NCBI GenBank assembly: GCA_003255025.1
Contig: QANY01002246.1
Span: 16,835-80,834, forward strand
Reading direction: 5' to 3'
DNA: 64,000 bases
From: Datisca glomerata
Lineage: Eukaryota; Streptophyta; Magnoliopsida; Cucurbitales; Datiscaceae
Shown: piece after piece, positions 35,460 through 46,332 of the stretch
How positions within the stretch are numbered: the first letter of the stretch is position 1
Layout: each line of letters opens with the position of its first letter
Translations under genes and position numbers: made by a program
The notes under the pieces: model-generated
Databases searched by the model: none
What the model was told of the DNA's origin: nothing
What the model saw: the letters and a program-made list of their open reading frames with translations, nothing else

Positions 35460-35660
35460 TAGTGCTCCATTCCCTTAATGGAAGCTAAACTCAGCCTCAT
35501 TAAGCCTTCTGATTTCCCTGAACCCCTACAGGGAACAACATATATGGTTAGTGGCGATAGAGTCAGCCACATAATAAGCCTCAGCAATAAGTATGTGAGC
35601 CCACAAAAAAGTAGAGTCATCCACATAATAAGCCTCAGTAATAAGTATCGCACCTTTGGA
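35460..35660 (-). pseudogene. copia-3 protease region with short duplication
   Basis: The minus strand reads ILITEAYYVDDSTFLW, then ILIAEAYYVADSIATNHIC. The family motif is VxDSGATNHxC; here glycine is replaced by isoleucine and the preceding 20 or so codons are duplicated in tandem (offset near 57 bases). It lies between the gag zinc knuckle and integrase as expected. Confidence 0.75.
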
Positions 35661-36490
35661 TTTCAACTCCTTGAGATAATTCGGGCAATTGTATTTTCAA
35701 TGGGCAGCAGCTCCACAATGATGACACTTGTCTTTTGACTTGCACTTTTGTGGTGCTCTTGCCTTTCACAGATTTCGAGTTCTGCTTCTTAGCTTTCTTT
35801 GGACCTCTCTTGTGTTTTTTTTGTGCGAGATGTGGAAGGCTTACTTTCAGTAAAATCTGCCTCTCCAAACTTCCTCTTTCTATTTAGAAACAGGGTCTCC
35901 ACACCTTGGAGCTCCTTCATAAGCTCTGGAAGCCAGTACGTCAACTTATTCATCGAACAATTAAGTTTGAAGTTCTCAAAAATGTCTGGCAGGGTATCAA
36001 GAATCATATCAACTTGAGTCTCACCATCTACCTCAGCCCCATGATCTTCATCTCTATCAGATAACTTATGATCAGCATCATGTGTTCTCTGACAGGAGTT
36101 CCATGTTTCATCCGACAGTTCATAAAGTTTTACACAGTAGCCTATTTGGCTTGACGACCCTGATCTCCAAATATTTCGGTGATGTTCAACATCATATCAA
36201 CGTGGGTTTCCATGTTTTGATGCTTTTGTTGTAACACATTGCTAACAGAGGCCAAGATGTAACACCTGGCGATCTCATCAGAACGCAGCCAGGAAGCATA
36301 AGCATCATTTTTCTCTTGAGTCAATTCAACAATAGGTTCAAGGAGAAAAAAGGTGGTGAGCACGAACTTGTACTTTTCTACCATCAGCACGATATCAAGA
36401 TTATATTTCTAATCCACGTAATTTTCACCAGTAAGTTTGTTCGCATTCAAGATTGTTGAGAATGAGGATAATGACATGATTACTGAAAAG
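35660..36490 (-). pseudogene. copia-3 gag
   Basis: The protein starts near 36476 with MSLSSFSTILNANKLTGENY, followed by LDIVLMVEKYKFVLTT and SDEIARCYILASVSNVLQQ, NMETHVDMMLNITEIFGDQG; after a shift, MILDTLPDIFENFKLNCSMN, then a basic KKAKKQNSKSVKGKS tail. This is UBN2-type Gag with the N-terminal block MSxSS...LTGENYVDW. The zinc knuckle after the basic tail is degenerate. Confidence 0.85.
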
Positions 36491-36639
36491 AATAAATAAA
36501 ACGTTGCAAATAAATACTCAATCATTTATGAAAGTATGATGCATGATGCAAATACTTAAACATTTAAAAATCCAATAAAAATATTTCTTCGATGATGTTA
36601 TGATCAACAACGATAGCTTGTCTCATCTAAAGACAACGC

Positions 36640-37277
36640 CCAAGCTACCTCCTATTGGACAAAAATATGTTTTAGACCAAGATACACTTCCCGAACCCTA
36701 ATGTGTTGGGTGTCATCACTAAATTGGTGAAGAGTAGAATTAATGTTCAAATTAATTAATTTATTATTTTCTAATTATTTGATAATTAGTAAATAAAAAA
36801 ATTAATTAATTAATGAGGATCAATATAATTTATCAATTTAGATTGATGAATTTAGACACAGTATTGGCTCTAAGTTAGATGTAAAATCACAGAGTAGTGC
36901 ATGGAGATGGTGCATTTCAACAATTTACAACATAGAGGTATGTGTGTAAATTTTATAATTATTATATAAGGGATTACAATAGGGTTACATCCCTGACCTA
37001 AGCTTAACCTAATCACAGTGTGTGATTATTCAGAGAAGAAAAAGGTTTTCTCTCCCCTCTTGTTTTTGCCAAAATCATAGTGAGGAAGAAGAAAAATTAG
37101 TTTTGCTTCCTCGATTATTTAAAGAGCCCACACTTTATTTCTGATTATATCATTACGAGACATATTTTTAAATCCTACAATTGGTTATTGGTGTGAAGAT
37201 CGATTGAAGTTCTACGAATCTTAAGAACAAGGAATGCGAGATAATAAATTAGACCCCGCCGATTCAGAAATTCTCCA
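36640..37277 (+). repeat. Inverted partial LTR of the copia-3 family
   Basis: Read on the plus strand this matches the minus strand of 30901-31490: agtgtatctt, tcaatttagattgatgaattt, agacacagtattggctcta, gggattacaatagggtt and taacctaatcacagtgtgtg are shared, ending ttctcca at 37277. So it is the 3' part of an LTR pointing the opposite way from copia-3. No primer-binding site follows. It may be the remains of a separate solo or truncated LTR, or the product of an inversion. Confidence 0.85.
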
Positions 37278-37489
37278 TTACAAGAAAAGGTAAAAATTAT
37301 TTCTATCTCTTATCGATACGTTTATCTAAATATATATGATCGCTGTATGGTTTTATATTTAATATGATTAAATATTTGTTTGGAAATTTTTTTGATAACC
37401 CGCCCCCGAGCCATTCGTGGTTCATTAACTTGAGGTGAATACGTTTATCTAAATAATCCTTTAATATGATTAAATATTTTTTTTAAATA
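37278..37489. other. AT-rich junction with a partial tandem repeat
   Basis: The block atacgtttatctaaat...aatatgattaaatattt occurs at about 37316-37379 and again, shortened, at 37439-37481. No gene is visible. Confidence 0.6.
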
Positions 37490-38108
37490 AGCATGACTTA
37501 TTTCATTTTTATATTGTTTGTCCTATTGGTAAAAAGAGATGACTTCCTTTTCCATCTAACAATCATATGTTTGCTCAAGCCTTTGATTTGGTACATTATG
37601 ATACATGGGGTCCTTTTAATACACCTACGCATTATGGATTTAGATATTTTCTGACTTTGGTGAATGATTCAACTAGGTTTACATGGAGTTTTCTTACGAA
37701 CAATAAGTTTGAAGCTACTATCCTTGTCCCGAGATTTTTTAAGATCATTGAGACTCAATTCAATACTGTCATTAAATAATTCAAATCTGATAATGCTTCA
37801 GAATTATAGTTTGTTGATTTTTTTCAATTCCAATGGAGTCATTCATCGGTTTTCTTGTATGAAATGTCCTCAGTAGATTTCAGGTGTAGAAAGAAAGCAT
37901 CAACACCCTCTCAATGTAGCTCGGGCACTATATTTTCAGTCTCAAGTACCTCTTCAGTTCTAGGGTGAGTGTCTTCTTACTGCTACTTTTCTCATAAATA
38001 GAACCTCATCCCCTTTATTGTCCAATCAAACCCCATATAACTTGCTTTACAAGAAACATGTTGATTTTCATTTCGTAAGAGTATTGGTAGTCTTTGTTTT
38101 GCATCTAC
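37490..38108 (+). pseudogene. copia-4 integrase, first part
   Basis: Frames read IVCPIGKKR, FAQAFDLVHYDTWGPFNTP, HYGFRYFLTLVNDSTRFTW and LVPRFFKIIETQFNTVIK, followed in other frames by FLINRTSSPLLSNQTPYNLL. This covers the C-x-x-C end of the zinc finger and the integrase core with the first catalytic aspartate (VHYDTWGP). The coding resumes at 41291 as STLPSHRTKFSPRAR, so the two parts were continuous before the insertion. Confidence 0.85.
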
Positions 38109-39139
38109 TGTCACGCCCCGATCCCCGAGAGTTAAACATACGTGTAATTTTATAATTTTGAAATCTCCAATTCGAAACAAACCCTAATTTTGAGAAAATT
38201 ACCAAATTAAAAATTCTTAATTTACCTATGATGGAAAACCCCTGACCTTAAATAGCGAAAGTATTAAACTTTTCCATGATCGGAATCTTAATCAATAAAT
38301 AGCGGAAGCGATAAAGTGTCTTAAATGTATAATTAATAAAACCTCAAAAAACTGAATTAAATTCTGAAATAAAGTCAAAACTTGAAAGCTATAATCCATA
38401 AAACTTTCACTCATCATAATTCGTAGAAAATCATATCGTAAAATAAACTACTTGAATAACTAAGTTTAACAGAAAACATTTTTCTAAGTTTTAAATCAAA
38501 TCATAAACTGAAAATATAAAATCATCTGATCTAACTGGTTATGGCAGTCTCTCACTCATGCTACTCGCCATCACCACCTGCATCATAAATAACTGTGGAG
38601 GAATGAGTATTTTAAAATACTCAGTAAGTAAACTTACATAATAGCATGCATCCACATATCATAAATGCAATCATGACATAACATAACTGAACTTGACATA
38701 TAACATAAGTGAAATACCTTGCCTAAAGGACCAGACCCGGAGCTGAGAACAAGATCGAAAGCGTAACTTCTCATTCGAAGCATGAAAGTGGTCAGGTCAC
38801 TTAGAGCCAGAAGAGAGAGGAGTGGCCTTATAGAAGGTTGGGGGTTGCTCGAAATCTGTCAAATACGAGTCCTTCTTTCTATGTTCAATCTACGGTCTAC
38901 CTCGATACACCTGTATCACAATGGTTGATCTTTTAAATGAGGGAAGCTGGAGCATTGGTCAAGAGAGAGAAAGAAGAGGAACTCTAGATCTAGAAAGAAA
39001 CATTAACTTAGCACGCAGATAACACGTTTCTCAAACACAATCATTTAACAATATTAATAATATCTTAGCTTGTCATATCCTCTAGTTAACAACTTAATTA
39101 GAACTGATCATACATTAACTGAAACACATCATGATGAAT

Positions 39140-39345
39140 TGCATGACGAAACAAATGACGCTCATTAGGCGACAGAACATATGACACTCAAAGGTGACGA
39201 AAAACGTGAACAAATGGCACCTCATGAGTGACGGAAAATATTTACAGATAACACTCAATGAATGACCAAAACATGAACAGATGACACCCTATGTGTGACA
39301 AAAGCATGAACAGATGACATCCATTCATTTAACAGAACATAAAGT
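39140..39345. repeat. Degenerate tandem repeats in the LTR-like element
   Basis: Five or six units of about 26-35 bases share the core gacgaaaacatgaacagatgacac followed by a variable tail. The units are diverged and of unequal length. Confidence 0.6.
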
Positions 39346-40261
39346 GAACAATCTTGATTCCTTGTTAACTAAAGATCATGCTTAAGTTCATATTTTGCTT
39401 AATTACCAATTGAATGAATTAACCTCATAACTTGCAGAATCCAACGTATGACAAAAATTAATCATATAATGCATACTGATACATATAATAGAATCAAATA
39501 TGATAACATACTACACAAAATCAGTCGTACTCAGACATTTATCTCATGATAATCACATTAATAACTGAACAGTAATCAATTATCCAAGTGTTAATGAAAT
39601 ATAATAATTATCGAAAAATGGTTAAACAGATAATAAATACATGATACGATTATAATATCAGAATCACATCGTTATATAAGTCGATTTACACAAACATATA
39701 TATGAACATAACATGCTTATAGACAATTAAAGCTGATGAGAATAACACATATTATATTTATCACACGTGAGTCACATTACAATGTAAATTCACTTACACA
39801 AGCATATATATATTTATCACACATAGGTCACATTACGATATAAATTAACTTACACAAAGCATATACATTTATAACAACAAGAGTCACACCATTATATAAG
39901 CCACTTACCTGAGGTCGAAGAATAAATTAAACAATTAATGACCTGAAATCCAAAAAAATATAATCACTAAATTGTTTGGAAATAAAACAATATAAAAACA
40001 TTTTTAATATCCTAAAATAGAAAATATAGATTTAATTAAAACAGTACAAACCGGTCAGAACGAGATCAGAAAATAATATATCGGGTCCAGAGTCAAAAGA
40101 TAAAACTTCGGGTCAAAAGGTTAAGACCGGGCTGGTTCGGACCAGTCCGGTTCAATTTTATCTAATGGACCGGTTCAGAACAGTTTGAGTAAAATGAACC
40201 GGTTTGGTTCATGATGAACCGGTTCAGGGCAGAGCAACTGGGTGCAAGAACCAGTTGCAGA

Positions 40262-40830
40262 ACAGAAAGCACCAGAAACAGGGAGGGGAAGAGAGAGAGA
40301 GATAAAATGAGAAGGAGAAAGAAACAAAGAGGGGAAGAGAAACAATGAGGGAAACTGAGAGGGGAAAAAAGAGAGGGATGAAGAGAGAAGCAGAGAGAGA
40401 CATAGATAGAGAGAGAAACAGAGGGCGAGAGAAAGGGAAATAGAGGGAAGGGGAAAGGGGGCCTCGGTGATAAACCACCGGTGATGGTAGAAGCAAAGGG
40501 ATAGAGAGAGAAAGAAGAAGGATGCAGAGAGAGTCAGAGAGAGAAAATGAGAGAGAGAAAATGAAAATGAGAAAGAAACAGAGAGGGGAAGAAAAGAAAA
40601 AAATAGTGAGGGAATGAATAAAGAACAAGGGGATAGCTGAGAGAGAAAAATAGAGGGAGGGAGAGAGAGCAACAAAAGGTTACAGAGAAGTAGAGGAAAA
40701 GAGAAGAGAAAAACAGAGAGGGGAAGAAACAGGGAGAGGAAGACGAAGCAAGGATGAGAGAGAGAGAGAGACAAAAACAAAGAGAGAAAGAGATTAAAGA
40801 AAGAAATCAAGAAAGAAAGAGAAGAAGATT
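40262..40830. repeat. 570-base polypurine (GA-rich) tract
   Basis: The plus strand is almost entirely A and G (agagagag, gaaagag, ggggaag words), with a short break around 40465-40490. The open frames on the opposite strand (40175-40810 and 40224-40628) are long only because C/T-rich triplets avoid stops; they are L/F/S-only and not genes. Confidence 0.85.
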
Positions 40831-41290
40831 ACCCAAATTCAATTAGAGAGAGACCAACGAAGGAGAAGAGTTGCTGGCCTGCAAATGGCTGGGCGGGGGA
40901 GGAGAGGCTGCGATGGGGAGGAGAGGGTTACAAGAGAAGAAGTTGTTGTTTTGGAATATATATATAATAGGTTAAAGATTGGTTTAGGGTGTATATGCAT
41001 GTAGTGTAAGTGATTTTCAACTGAGGGTTGAGATTGCCTAATCAAAGATAAAATAGGGTTATGGTAATACTAGGGTATACATAAGCATGGTGTGAGTGAG
41101 CTAAAATTTTATATTATAAATTAAAACTCTTTTAAAATTGAATAATTAAATTTTAAACTAAACCATATGTAATTAAAATTATTTTACCAAAATTACAAAT
41201 AATCACTTTTTAAAATCAAATTTTAAAATCACTTTATCTTTTAAATCAATTTTACAAAAATACCCATTTACGATGGGTCGGGATATTACA

Positions 41291-43100
41291 TCTACCCTCC
41301 CCTCTCATAGAACTAAATTCTCTCCTAGGGCTAGAACTTATGTTTTATGGGATGCACTCCAGGATTAAAAGGATATATAGCATATGGCATTGTTTTAAAA
41401 TAAATTTTTCTTGTCCAGAGATATTATCTATCATGAGACAATTTTTTCTTTTGCAAATATTCATTATTCTTCATCTGTTACTGACCCTTTTCCATGACAT
41501 AGTTTTACCTAAGCCACCTCATATGTTTCCCTATGATTTCAGTCCTTCACTTAAGCCACATGTTCCCAAAATTGAACTTGTCTTAGATGCTCCTCTTTCA
41601 TCTGATCCCCCTATCACTAATGAGGATTCAATTCTAGTACCTCAACCATCTATTACTCAGAGATCTACTAGGCCCAAACCCCCTTCTTATCTAAAAGCTT
41701 TATATTGTAATTTTTTAACAAATTCTCCAATACAAAGCATAAACTACCATTATCCCATTACTGCTTCTTTATCCTATAAATCCTTTTCACCGCCTCATAG
41801 CTTTCTTCTATGCAACATCTCATCCAATATTGAACCTCAATTTTATCATCACGCTGTAAATTCGATCATTGGAGAGATGATATGAACACTGAATTGACTG
41901 TTATGAAAGAAAACAAAACCTGTACAATTATGCCTCTACCTAAGGGTAAACATTTTATAGGATGCAAATGATTTATCAGATTAAATACAAGCTTGATGGG
42001 ACAATTGTGAGGTATAAGGTAAGGTTAGTTGCCAGCGGCTATACAGAACAAGAAGGATTGGACTTCAAAGAGACTTTTTCTCTTGTTGCAAAATTAGTGA
42101 CAGTGAAAGTCCTTGTTATTGTTGCCCAAAACAGTTAGCCTCTTGTTCAACTCGATGTGAATAATGCTTTTCTTCATGGGGATTTATTTGAAAAAGTTTA
42201 TATGGACATGCCTATGAGATATTCTACAACTACATCTTCCCATGCAAGTCTTAATAGCGAGAAACTTGTGTGCAAATTGCACAAGTCTATCTATGGACTA
42301 TAACAGGGTTCTAGACAATGGTTTTCCAAATTATCTAGTACTCTTTTACTTCATGGATTTCAGCAATGCAAGTCAGATTATTTTTTTTTCACAAAAGGGA
42401 CTGGTTCATCCTTTATTGCACTTTTAGTCCATGTAGATGATATAATCATCAATGGTGTTGATCTTAAGTCTAGAGCTAGCTAGATCCAATAAAGAAATTG
42501 TTCCTTAAAAAAGGCACTACTCTTTGCAATTACTTAAGGACACTAGTTTTCTTGCTAGTAAACCAACTTCTTTACCTATGGATCCTAAGCTTAAGTTGAG
42601 CCCTTTTGAAGGTGAAATTCTTACAGATCCTACTGTTTATAAAAGACTTATTGGCAGACTTCTTTTTTCGACCATATCTCGGTCAGACTTTACATTTGTG
42701 TCCATAAGTTGAGTTAGTTTATTTCTCAACCTAGACAGTCCCATGTGGATGATGTTCATCACCTGCTTCACTACATCAAGTCTTCTCCAGGCTAAGGTCT
42801 TCTATTTTCCATCTTATCTAATTTTCAGCTTTGGGCCTTTGCTAATGCTGATTGGAGTGCGTGTTTGGACTCTAGAAAATCAACTGCAGTCTTTTGCATT
42901 TTTTTTTGGAGATTCCTTAATTTCCTGGAAAGCAAAGAAACAGACCATTATATCTCGATCTTCAACTGAGGCCGAGTATAGAGCCTTAGCAGCTAAAGAG
43001 TTATATTTTTTTGAAAAAGCAAAGAAAAATCAGTTTTTCCAAATACTAAGTGGGAGGGTCGTTTACATTGAAACATTTCCAAGGTCCCCAATGTAAACTT
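41291..43100 (+). pseudogene. copia-4 reverse transcriptase and RNase H
   Basis: After the insertion the frames give ENKTCTIMPLPKGKHFIGCK, YKVRLVASGYTEQEG-like residues in another frame, then [12 protein letters not shown] (a shifted KLHKSIYGL), ASKPTSLPMDPKLKLSPFEG, LTDPTVYKRLIGRLLFSTIS, and [25 protein letters not shown] split over frames. This is copia RT from its start to the RNase H catalytic [10 protein letters not shown], which is intact. The YVDD box reads HVDD near 42430. Confidence 0.8.
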
Positions 43101-43149
43101 GGTCGTGGCACAATGAATGGTTTAGAGCCGCCCTAGCAGTCCTCTCTTT

Positions 43150-43490
43150 AGTGGGAGAAATTTGAGAATCGTATCACTTTAAGTCATCGAGTTGCTTGAG
43201 AAGCTAAATCTTATAAAGGAAGTGGTGAGACACAAACATTCCTAGACGTAATGTTAGTTCATAACAACCTTTAAACCCAATGTGTTAGTTAAACGCTTAG
43301 ATAGAAGCACATTGGAATATCTCATAGGAGTTGATTCGGCATCAGACATATAGTGGAGTCGTATGATATCGAAATTAAATATGTCAGAAATTTATGGAGA
43401 TAAATTAGTCAGGTATTTGAATCTCATAACTTTATTTATGTGGATTCATTCGATCTTAGGAGTAGTCATAAGGATCATTCCACATTTCAT
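43150..43490 (+). repeat. LTR fragment related to the copia-3 LTR
   Basis: A polypurine-like tagtgggagaaa (about 43150-43161) is followed by sequence that, from about 43250, matches the minus strand of 31490-31720 (tagtggagtcgta, gataaatta, tgaatctcata, ttatttatgtggatt). It therefore has the same orientation as 36640-37277 and ends close to where that piece begins in the LTR. Confidence 0.7.
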
Positions 43491-43548
43491 ATGTAGATGA
43501 AGAAAATATCACAGATACATATATTTCTTTTGAAACAAAATTGAGAAT

Positions 43549-43850
43549 CTAAGATATGACAATGTTGTTATTGTGAATCCATGAATTGATAAGAGAACCA
43601 ATACGTGTTGGCTTGAGTATGGAACCATCAATAAAACCTAGTATGTTCTTCATGGACAGAGCAATCATCATAGCTCGACTCCATGAATTGTAATTGTCAA
43701 CCAGAGAGAGGTTGTGAAACAAGAACAATTCCTGGACTGTCAGAATGATACAAGAAATAAAGACTTGATATGTCTTCAATGGTGAAATCGCTCGTTGAAG
43801 AACCAAATGATTGAGATGAAGTAGGACCTGCTTCAGTCGCCATTATCAAG
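43549..43850 (-). pseudogene. Copia gag fragment
   Basis: The minus strand begins MATEAGPTSSQSFGSSTSDF near 43842 and, after a shift, reads DNYNSWSRAMMIALSMKN, ILGFIDGSILKPTR and NSWIHNNNIVIS. This is the N-terminal DUF/UBN2_3 Gag block (NYxSWSRxMxxAL..KNKLGFVDG). The coding ends abruptly at 43549. It belongs with the primer-binding site and LTR just upstream. Confidence 0.85.
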
Positions 43851-43950
43851 GTCAGCAATTTAGGCAGACAATGATGATGAAACTAGCAGAAGAAAAAACC
43901 TGAATTGAAAGACGACGATAAAATCGATCAGAGAGCGAAGCATGCTAGTG

Positions 43951-44150
43951 CTTCTGATACCATATTGAAGCTAGAGAAGCAAAGAAGTAAAACTGGAATT
44001 TATTGATCTGAATAATCTTACAAGCTAAGCTAAGGGTATATATGTAACATATATCAACCAGGAATAAAAAAAGACATATGTATAACTATAATAACTGAAT
44101 TAGCTGAAAGTTAACTCCTAATAGCTATTAATTGCCTTGATGATTCATTA
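43951..44150 (-). repeat. Copia 5' LTR and primer-binding site
   Basis: On the minus strand tggtatcagaag (43951-43962) is a near-perfect initiator-tRNA-Met primer-binding site, preceded by an LTR end ctctagcttca at 43966. The outer LTR end is uncertain, near 44135-44170. The LTR serves the gag fragment at 43549-43850, and the rest of that element is missing. Confidence 0.7.
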
Positions 44151-45469
44151 TCTGCTCTGAAGCTAATGCATGTTCATTGTCTTTCTCTCACAATGGCTAC
44201 TACTCTGAGAATGCTATACATTGGTTTAGTGGTATCGATTTTTGCAGCGATGAACAAATCACTCTATTTGGCTTCATTACCCTATTTTCGCAGAGATGAG
44301 CCTTACTCTTGGATGGGAATCCAAGATGGGTATTTTGATTTAATTTGGAGAATAAAATTTGATAATAAGTTTTCATTTTTATCTATTTCTCATCTGTGAA
44401 GTCTTAGAATTGGTTTGTGGAGGCCCTGCCTTGTCATGACTTTTTTCAGAAATGAAAATGGTTTCCTTTTCTATTACTTCCTCTCCGCTGCAGATTGCAT
44501 GAGCCTCTGAATTTGAGAGAGAGGGAGAGAGAGACCCGTGGCATCATGGTGTATCAATAGACGTCTTGAGGATTTTCTGCCAAATTTAGAAGGTTTAAAG
44601 GTTTATGATTTCATTATTGAAGTTCATGAGTGTTTTTTTGTGAAAATGTCATATTTGGGAGGATATATATACTTGCTTATAACTTCGTCCGGAGATTGGA
44701 ATCCATGATATTTTAAAATTTTAAATTTTTGAGAGAAGAGGGAGGAAAATTTTTAAAAGGGTAAAAATATAATTGAATAATATATACATGTGAGACCCTT
44801 CTTTAATGTAATAATAGTAGGCTATATTGATTTTAGTTTATTTCACTAGATTTGTTTGTATTAAAATCTAGGGTTAATACAACGGAACCCCCTTAATATT
44901 CTGTGATTGTGACTATACCATTTTACCCATTGACATTTAAAATCTTACAAAAAAACCCTTCACTTAAAATTTTGTTTCACCAATATTCCCTACCGTGACT
45001 TTCATTCAAAAAACTAAAGAAAGCCAATACACATGAGTCTTTTAATGGCCAATGGAGTAATTCAACACCCCATTACCACGTGTAAGCCACCATGGATCCT
45101 CCCCCACCAACCCACTTTTGGTGGGGAGAAAGACCATTCGTGTACACTTTCATTCACGAAGGGTCTTCTTCGAAGACTTTACAGTTCTCTCTAGTGAATG
45201 AACTCTTCATTTTTTATTTCTCGCTTTCATTTTCGAACTCCTTCATTTTTTTTCAATTTCTTCTTTCAATGTCTTCTTCGATGGTGCGCACAATAGGAGG
45301 TGGGAGAGGTCGTGGGAGAGGACGTGGGAGGGGATGAGGTCCTGGACGAGACAGTGAAGGTTTTGAAGCTCAAAGACAAAGCAGTGAATGTGAGTTTTGT
45401 TTCTCTATTCATATACTCGAAGATTTTAGAACACAACAAACTTTTTTAAAGAATATTTTTAACAAAAGT
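44151..45469. other. Unassigned DNA with an arginine-glycine repeat frame
   Basis: No host gene is recognised. The 81-codon frame at 45092-45337 ends in GGGRGRGRGRGRG. From the inner ATG at 45271 it reads MSSSMVRTIGG then RG repeats, a start seen in some plant transposase-like proteins, but no further domain supports it. The GA-rich run at 44515-44538 is a simple repeat. Confidence 0.4.
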
Positions 45470-45517
45470 ATTAGGGACCACCTTTTTTATACTATTTTCA
45501 GAAGAGTGGTCCCTAAT
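45470..45517. repeat. 12-bp perfect inverted repeat
   Basis: attagggaccac (45470-45481) and gtggtccctaat (45506-45517) are exact complements around a 24-base AT-rich loop. It could form a hairpin or be the residue of a small inverted-repeat element. Confidence 0.7.
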
Positions 45518-46224
45518 TTTTTAATGATTTGTGTGGATGTGTAGTCTGGTTTAAGGTTTGAAGTTTTTATTTGCATGCTGGTATATGATTTTGCATTCTA
45601 GTTTAGCGTTTGACGTACTGTTTTCCTTTTCTAGTTTAGGATTTATTGCATTCTGAGGCCGTATACTAAGTATGGTTTTATACTGTTATAAAATCTGATT
45701 GCTTCCTAGCAGGATGCAACAATGCAACCATCACTTTCTGAACCACTAGTAAATGCTTCCTAGAGGTCTGAATCAATGCACGTCTGTCAATCTCCTACCT
45801 TGGTGATGTCTCTTGTGAGAATGACGATCCTTAAGAAGCAATGCACCCGAAAGGTGACCAGAGCATTATTCACAATGAAAGTTGAATAATGATTGTGAAT
45901 TTTCCGTCAATATTTTGTGGATATATTTGTTGATAATTATGAACGATATTTAATTAGAAGAATGAATGATGTTTAATTATATTTGAGAATATTACTCTCT
46001 CTCTCTCAACTCAAGGATCAAAATTTGTAAACGCGAATTTATCCTTAACTTTTCATTGATCAAATAGCTTACAATTGAAGTACACAAACATAATCAACAA
46101 TATAACCTAAACAAAAATAAGTTTAGATACAAGACAAATACCCCTAAAACTTTTAATAAACAAACATCAACAACAAGCATATGAACATCATCAACTTCTT
46201 AATCTTGGATCATAAAATTCTATT

Positions 46225-46332
46225 TTAGTGCTTAAGTCGGGTCATTCCTCTTAATAAACTAGGGATAATATTTTTTACTCTTTCACACATGGGTGGGTCA
46301 GACCACATAAAAAACCTGCATTCTCTATTATT
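46225..46332 (-). pseudogene. GRF-type zinc finger, orphan last exon
   Basis: After an acceptor-like tttgcag (46333-46339 on the minus strand) the frame reads ECRFFMWSDPPMCERVKNII then PSLLRGMTRLKH and a stop. This resembles the C-terminal half of plant GRF zinc-finger proteins (C-x-F-F-x-W-x-D-P-P-M-C). I found no exon for the first half, with its CxCG...TSWTxxNPGRRF block, in the following 700 bases. It may be a captured or truncated gene fragment, or have a distant first exon. Its role, if any, is unknown; GRF fingers bind single-stranded nucleic acid in other proteins. Confidence 0.55.

Larger units (their letters stand above)
30901..36490 (-). mobile_element. copia-3: Ty1/copia retrotransposon lacking a normal 5' LTR
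   Basis: On the minus strand gag, protease, integrase, RT and RNase H lead to a polypurine tract (gtccaagtgagattt) and a 1,674-bp 3' LTR (30901-32574). Upstream of gag, where the 5' LTR should be, the sequence is a partial LTR of the same family in the opposite orientation (36640-37277). The element interrupts LINE-B at 30900. Stops and shifts occur in every domain, although YVDD in RT is kept. Confidence 0.85.
38109..41290 (+). mobile_element. 3.2-kb LTR-like insertion (solo LTR or LARD) in copia-4
   Basis: The element starts TGTCACGCCCCGATCCC and ends GGGTCGGGATATTACA, with an exact 5-bp target duplication tctac (38104-38108 and 41291-41295). TG...CA ends and a 5-bp duplication indicate an LTR-retrotransposon product. 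With no internal region, it is most likely a solo LTR of a gypsy family with very long LTRs. It holds degenerate tandem repeats (39140-39345 and 39690-39900), a 570-base polypurine stretch, and no coding frame of its own. Confidence 0.8.
37490..43100 (+). mobile_element. copia-4: Ty1/copia remnant (integrase to RNase H)
   Basis: Plus-strand copia coding begins mid-integrase near 37490 and resumes after a 3.2-kb insertion (38109-41290) with RT and RNase H to about 43100. Gag and protease are absent. Neither LTR can be tied to it with confidence, although an LTR end of the copia-3 family precedes it and another LTR piece follows at 43150. Coding frames are badly broken. Confidence 0.8.

Noticed and set aside
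39140..39345. CRISPR-like array
   Set aside because: The repeats are diverged, unequal in length and within a plant LTR; no spacers of constant size.
40175..40810. 211-codon minus-strand open frame
   Set aside because: It is the complement of a polypurine tract; the L/F/S/P-only product is a composition artefact.
8722..44150. Endogenous plant pararetrovirus
   Set aside because: Domain order (integrase before RT), LTRs and target duplications are those of copia elements; no movement or coat protein domain is present.
45092..45337. RG-rich protein gene
   Set aside because: The frame closes right after a short GRGRG run, with no conserved domain and no convincing splice continuation.
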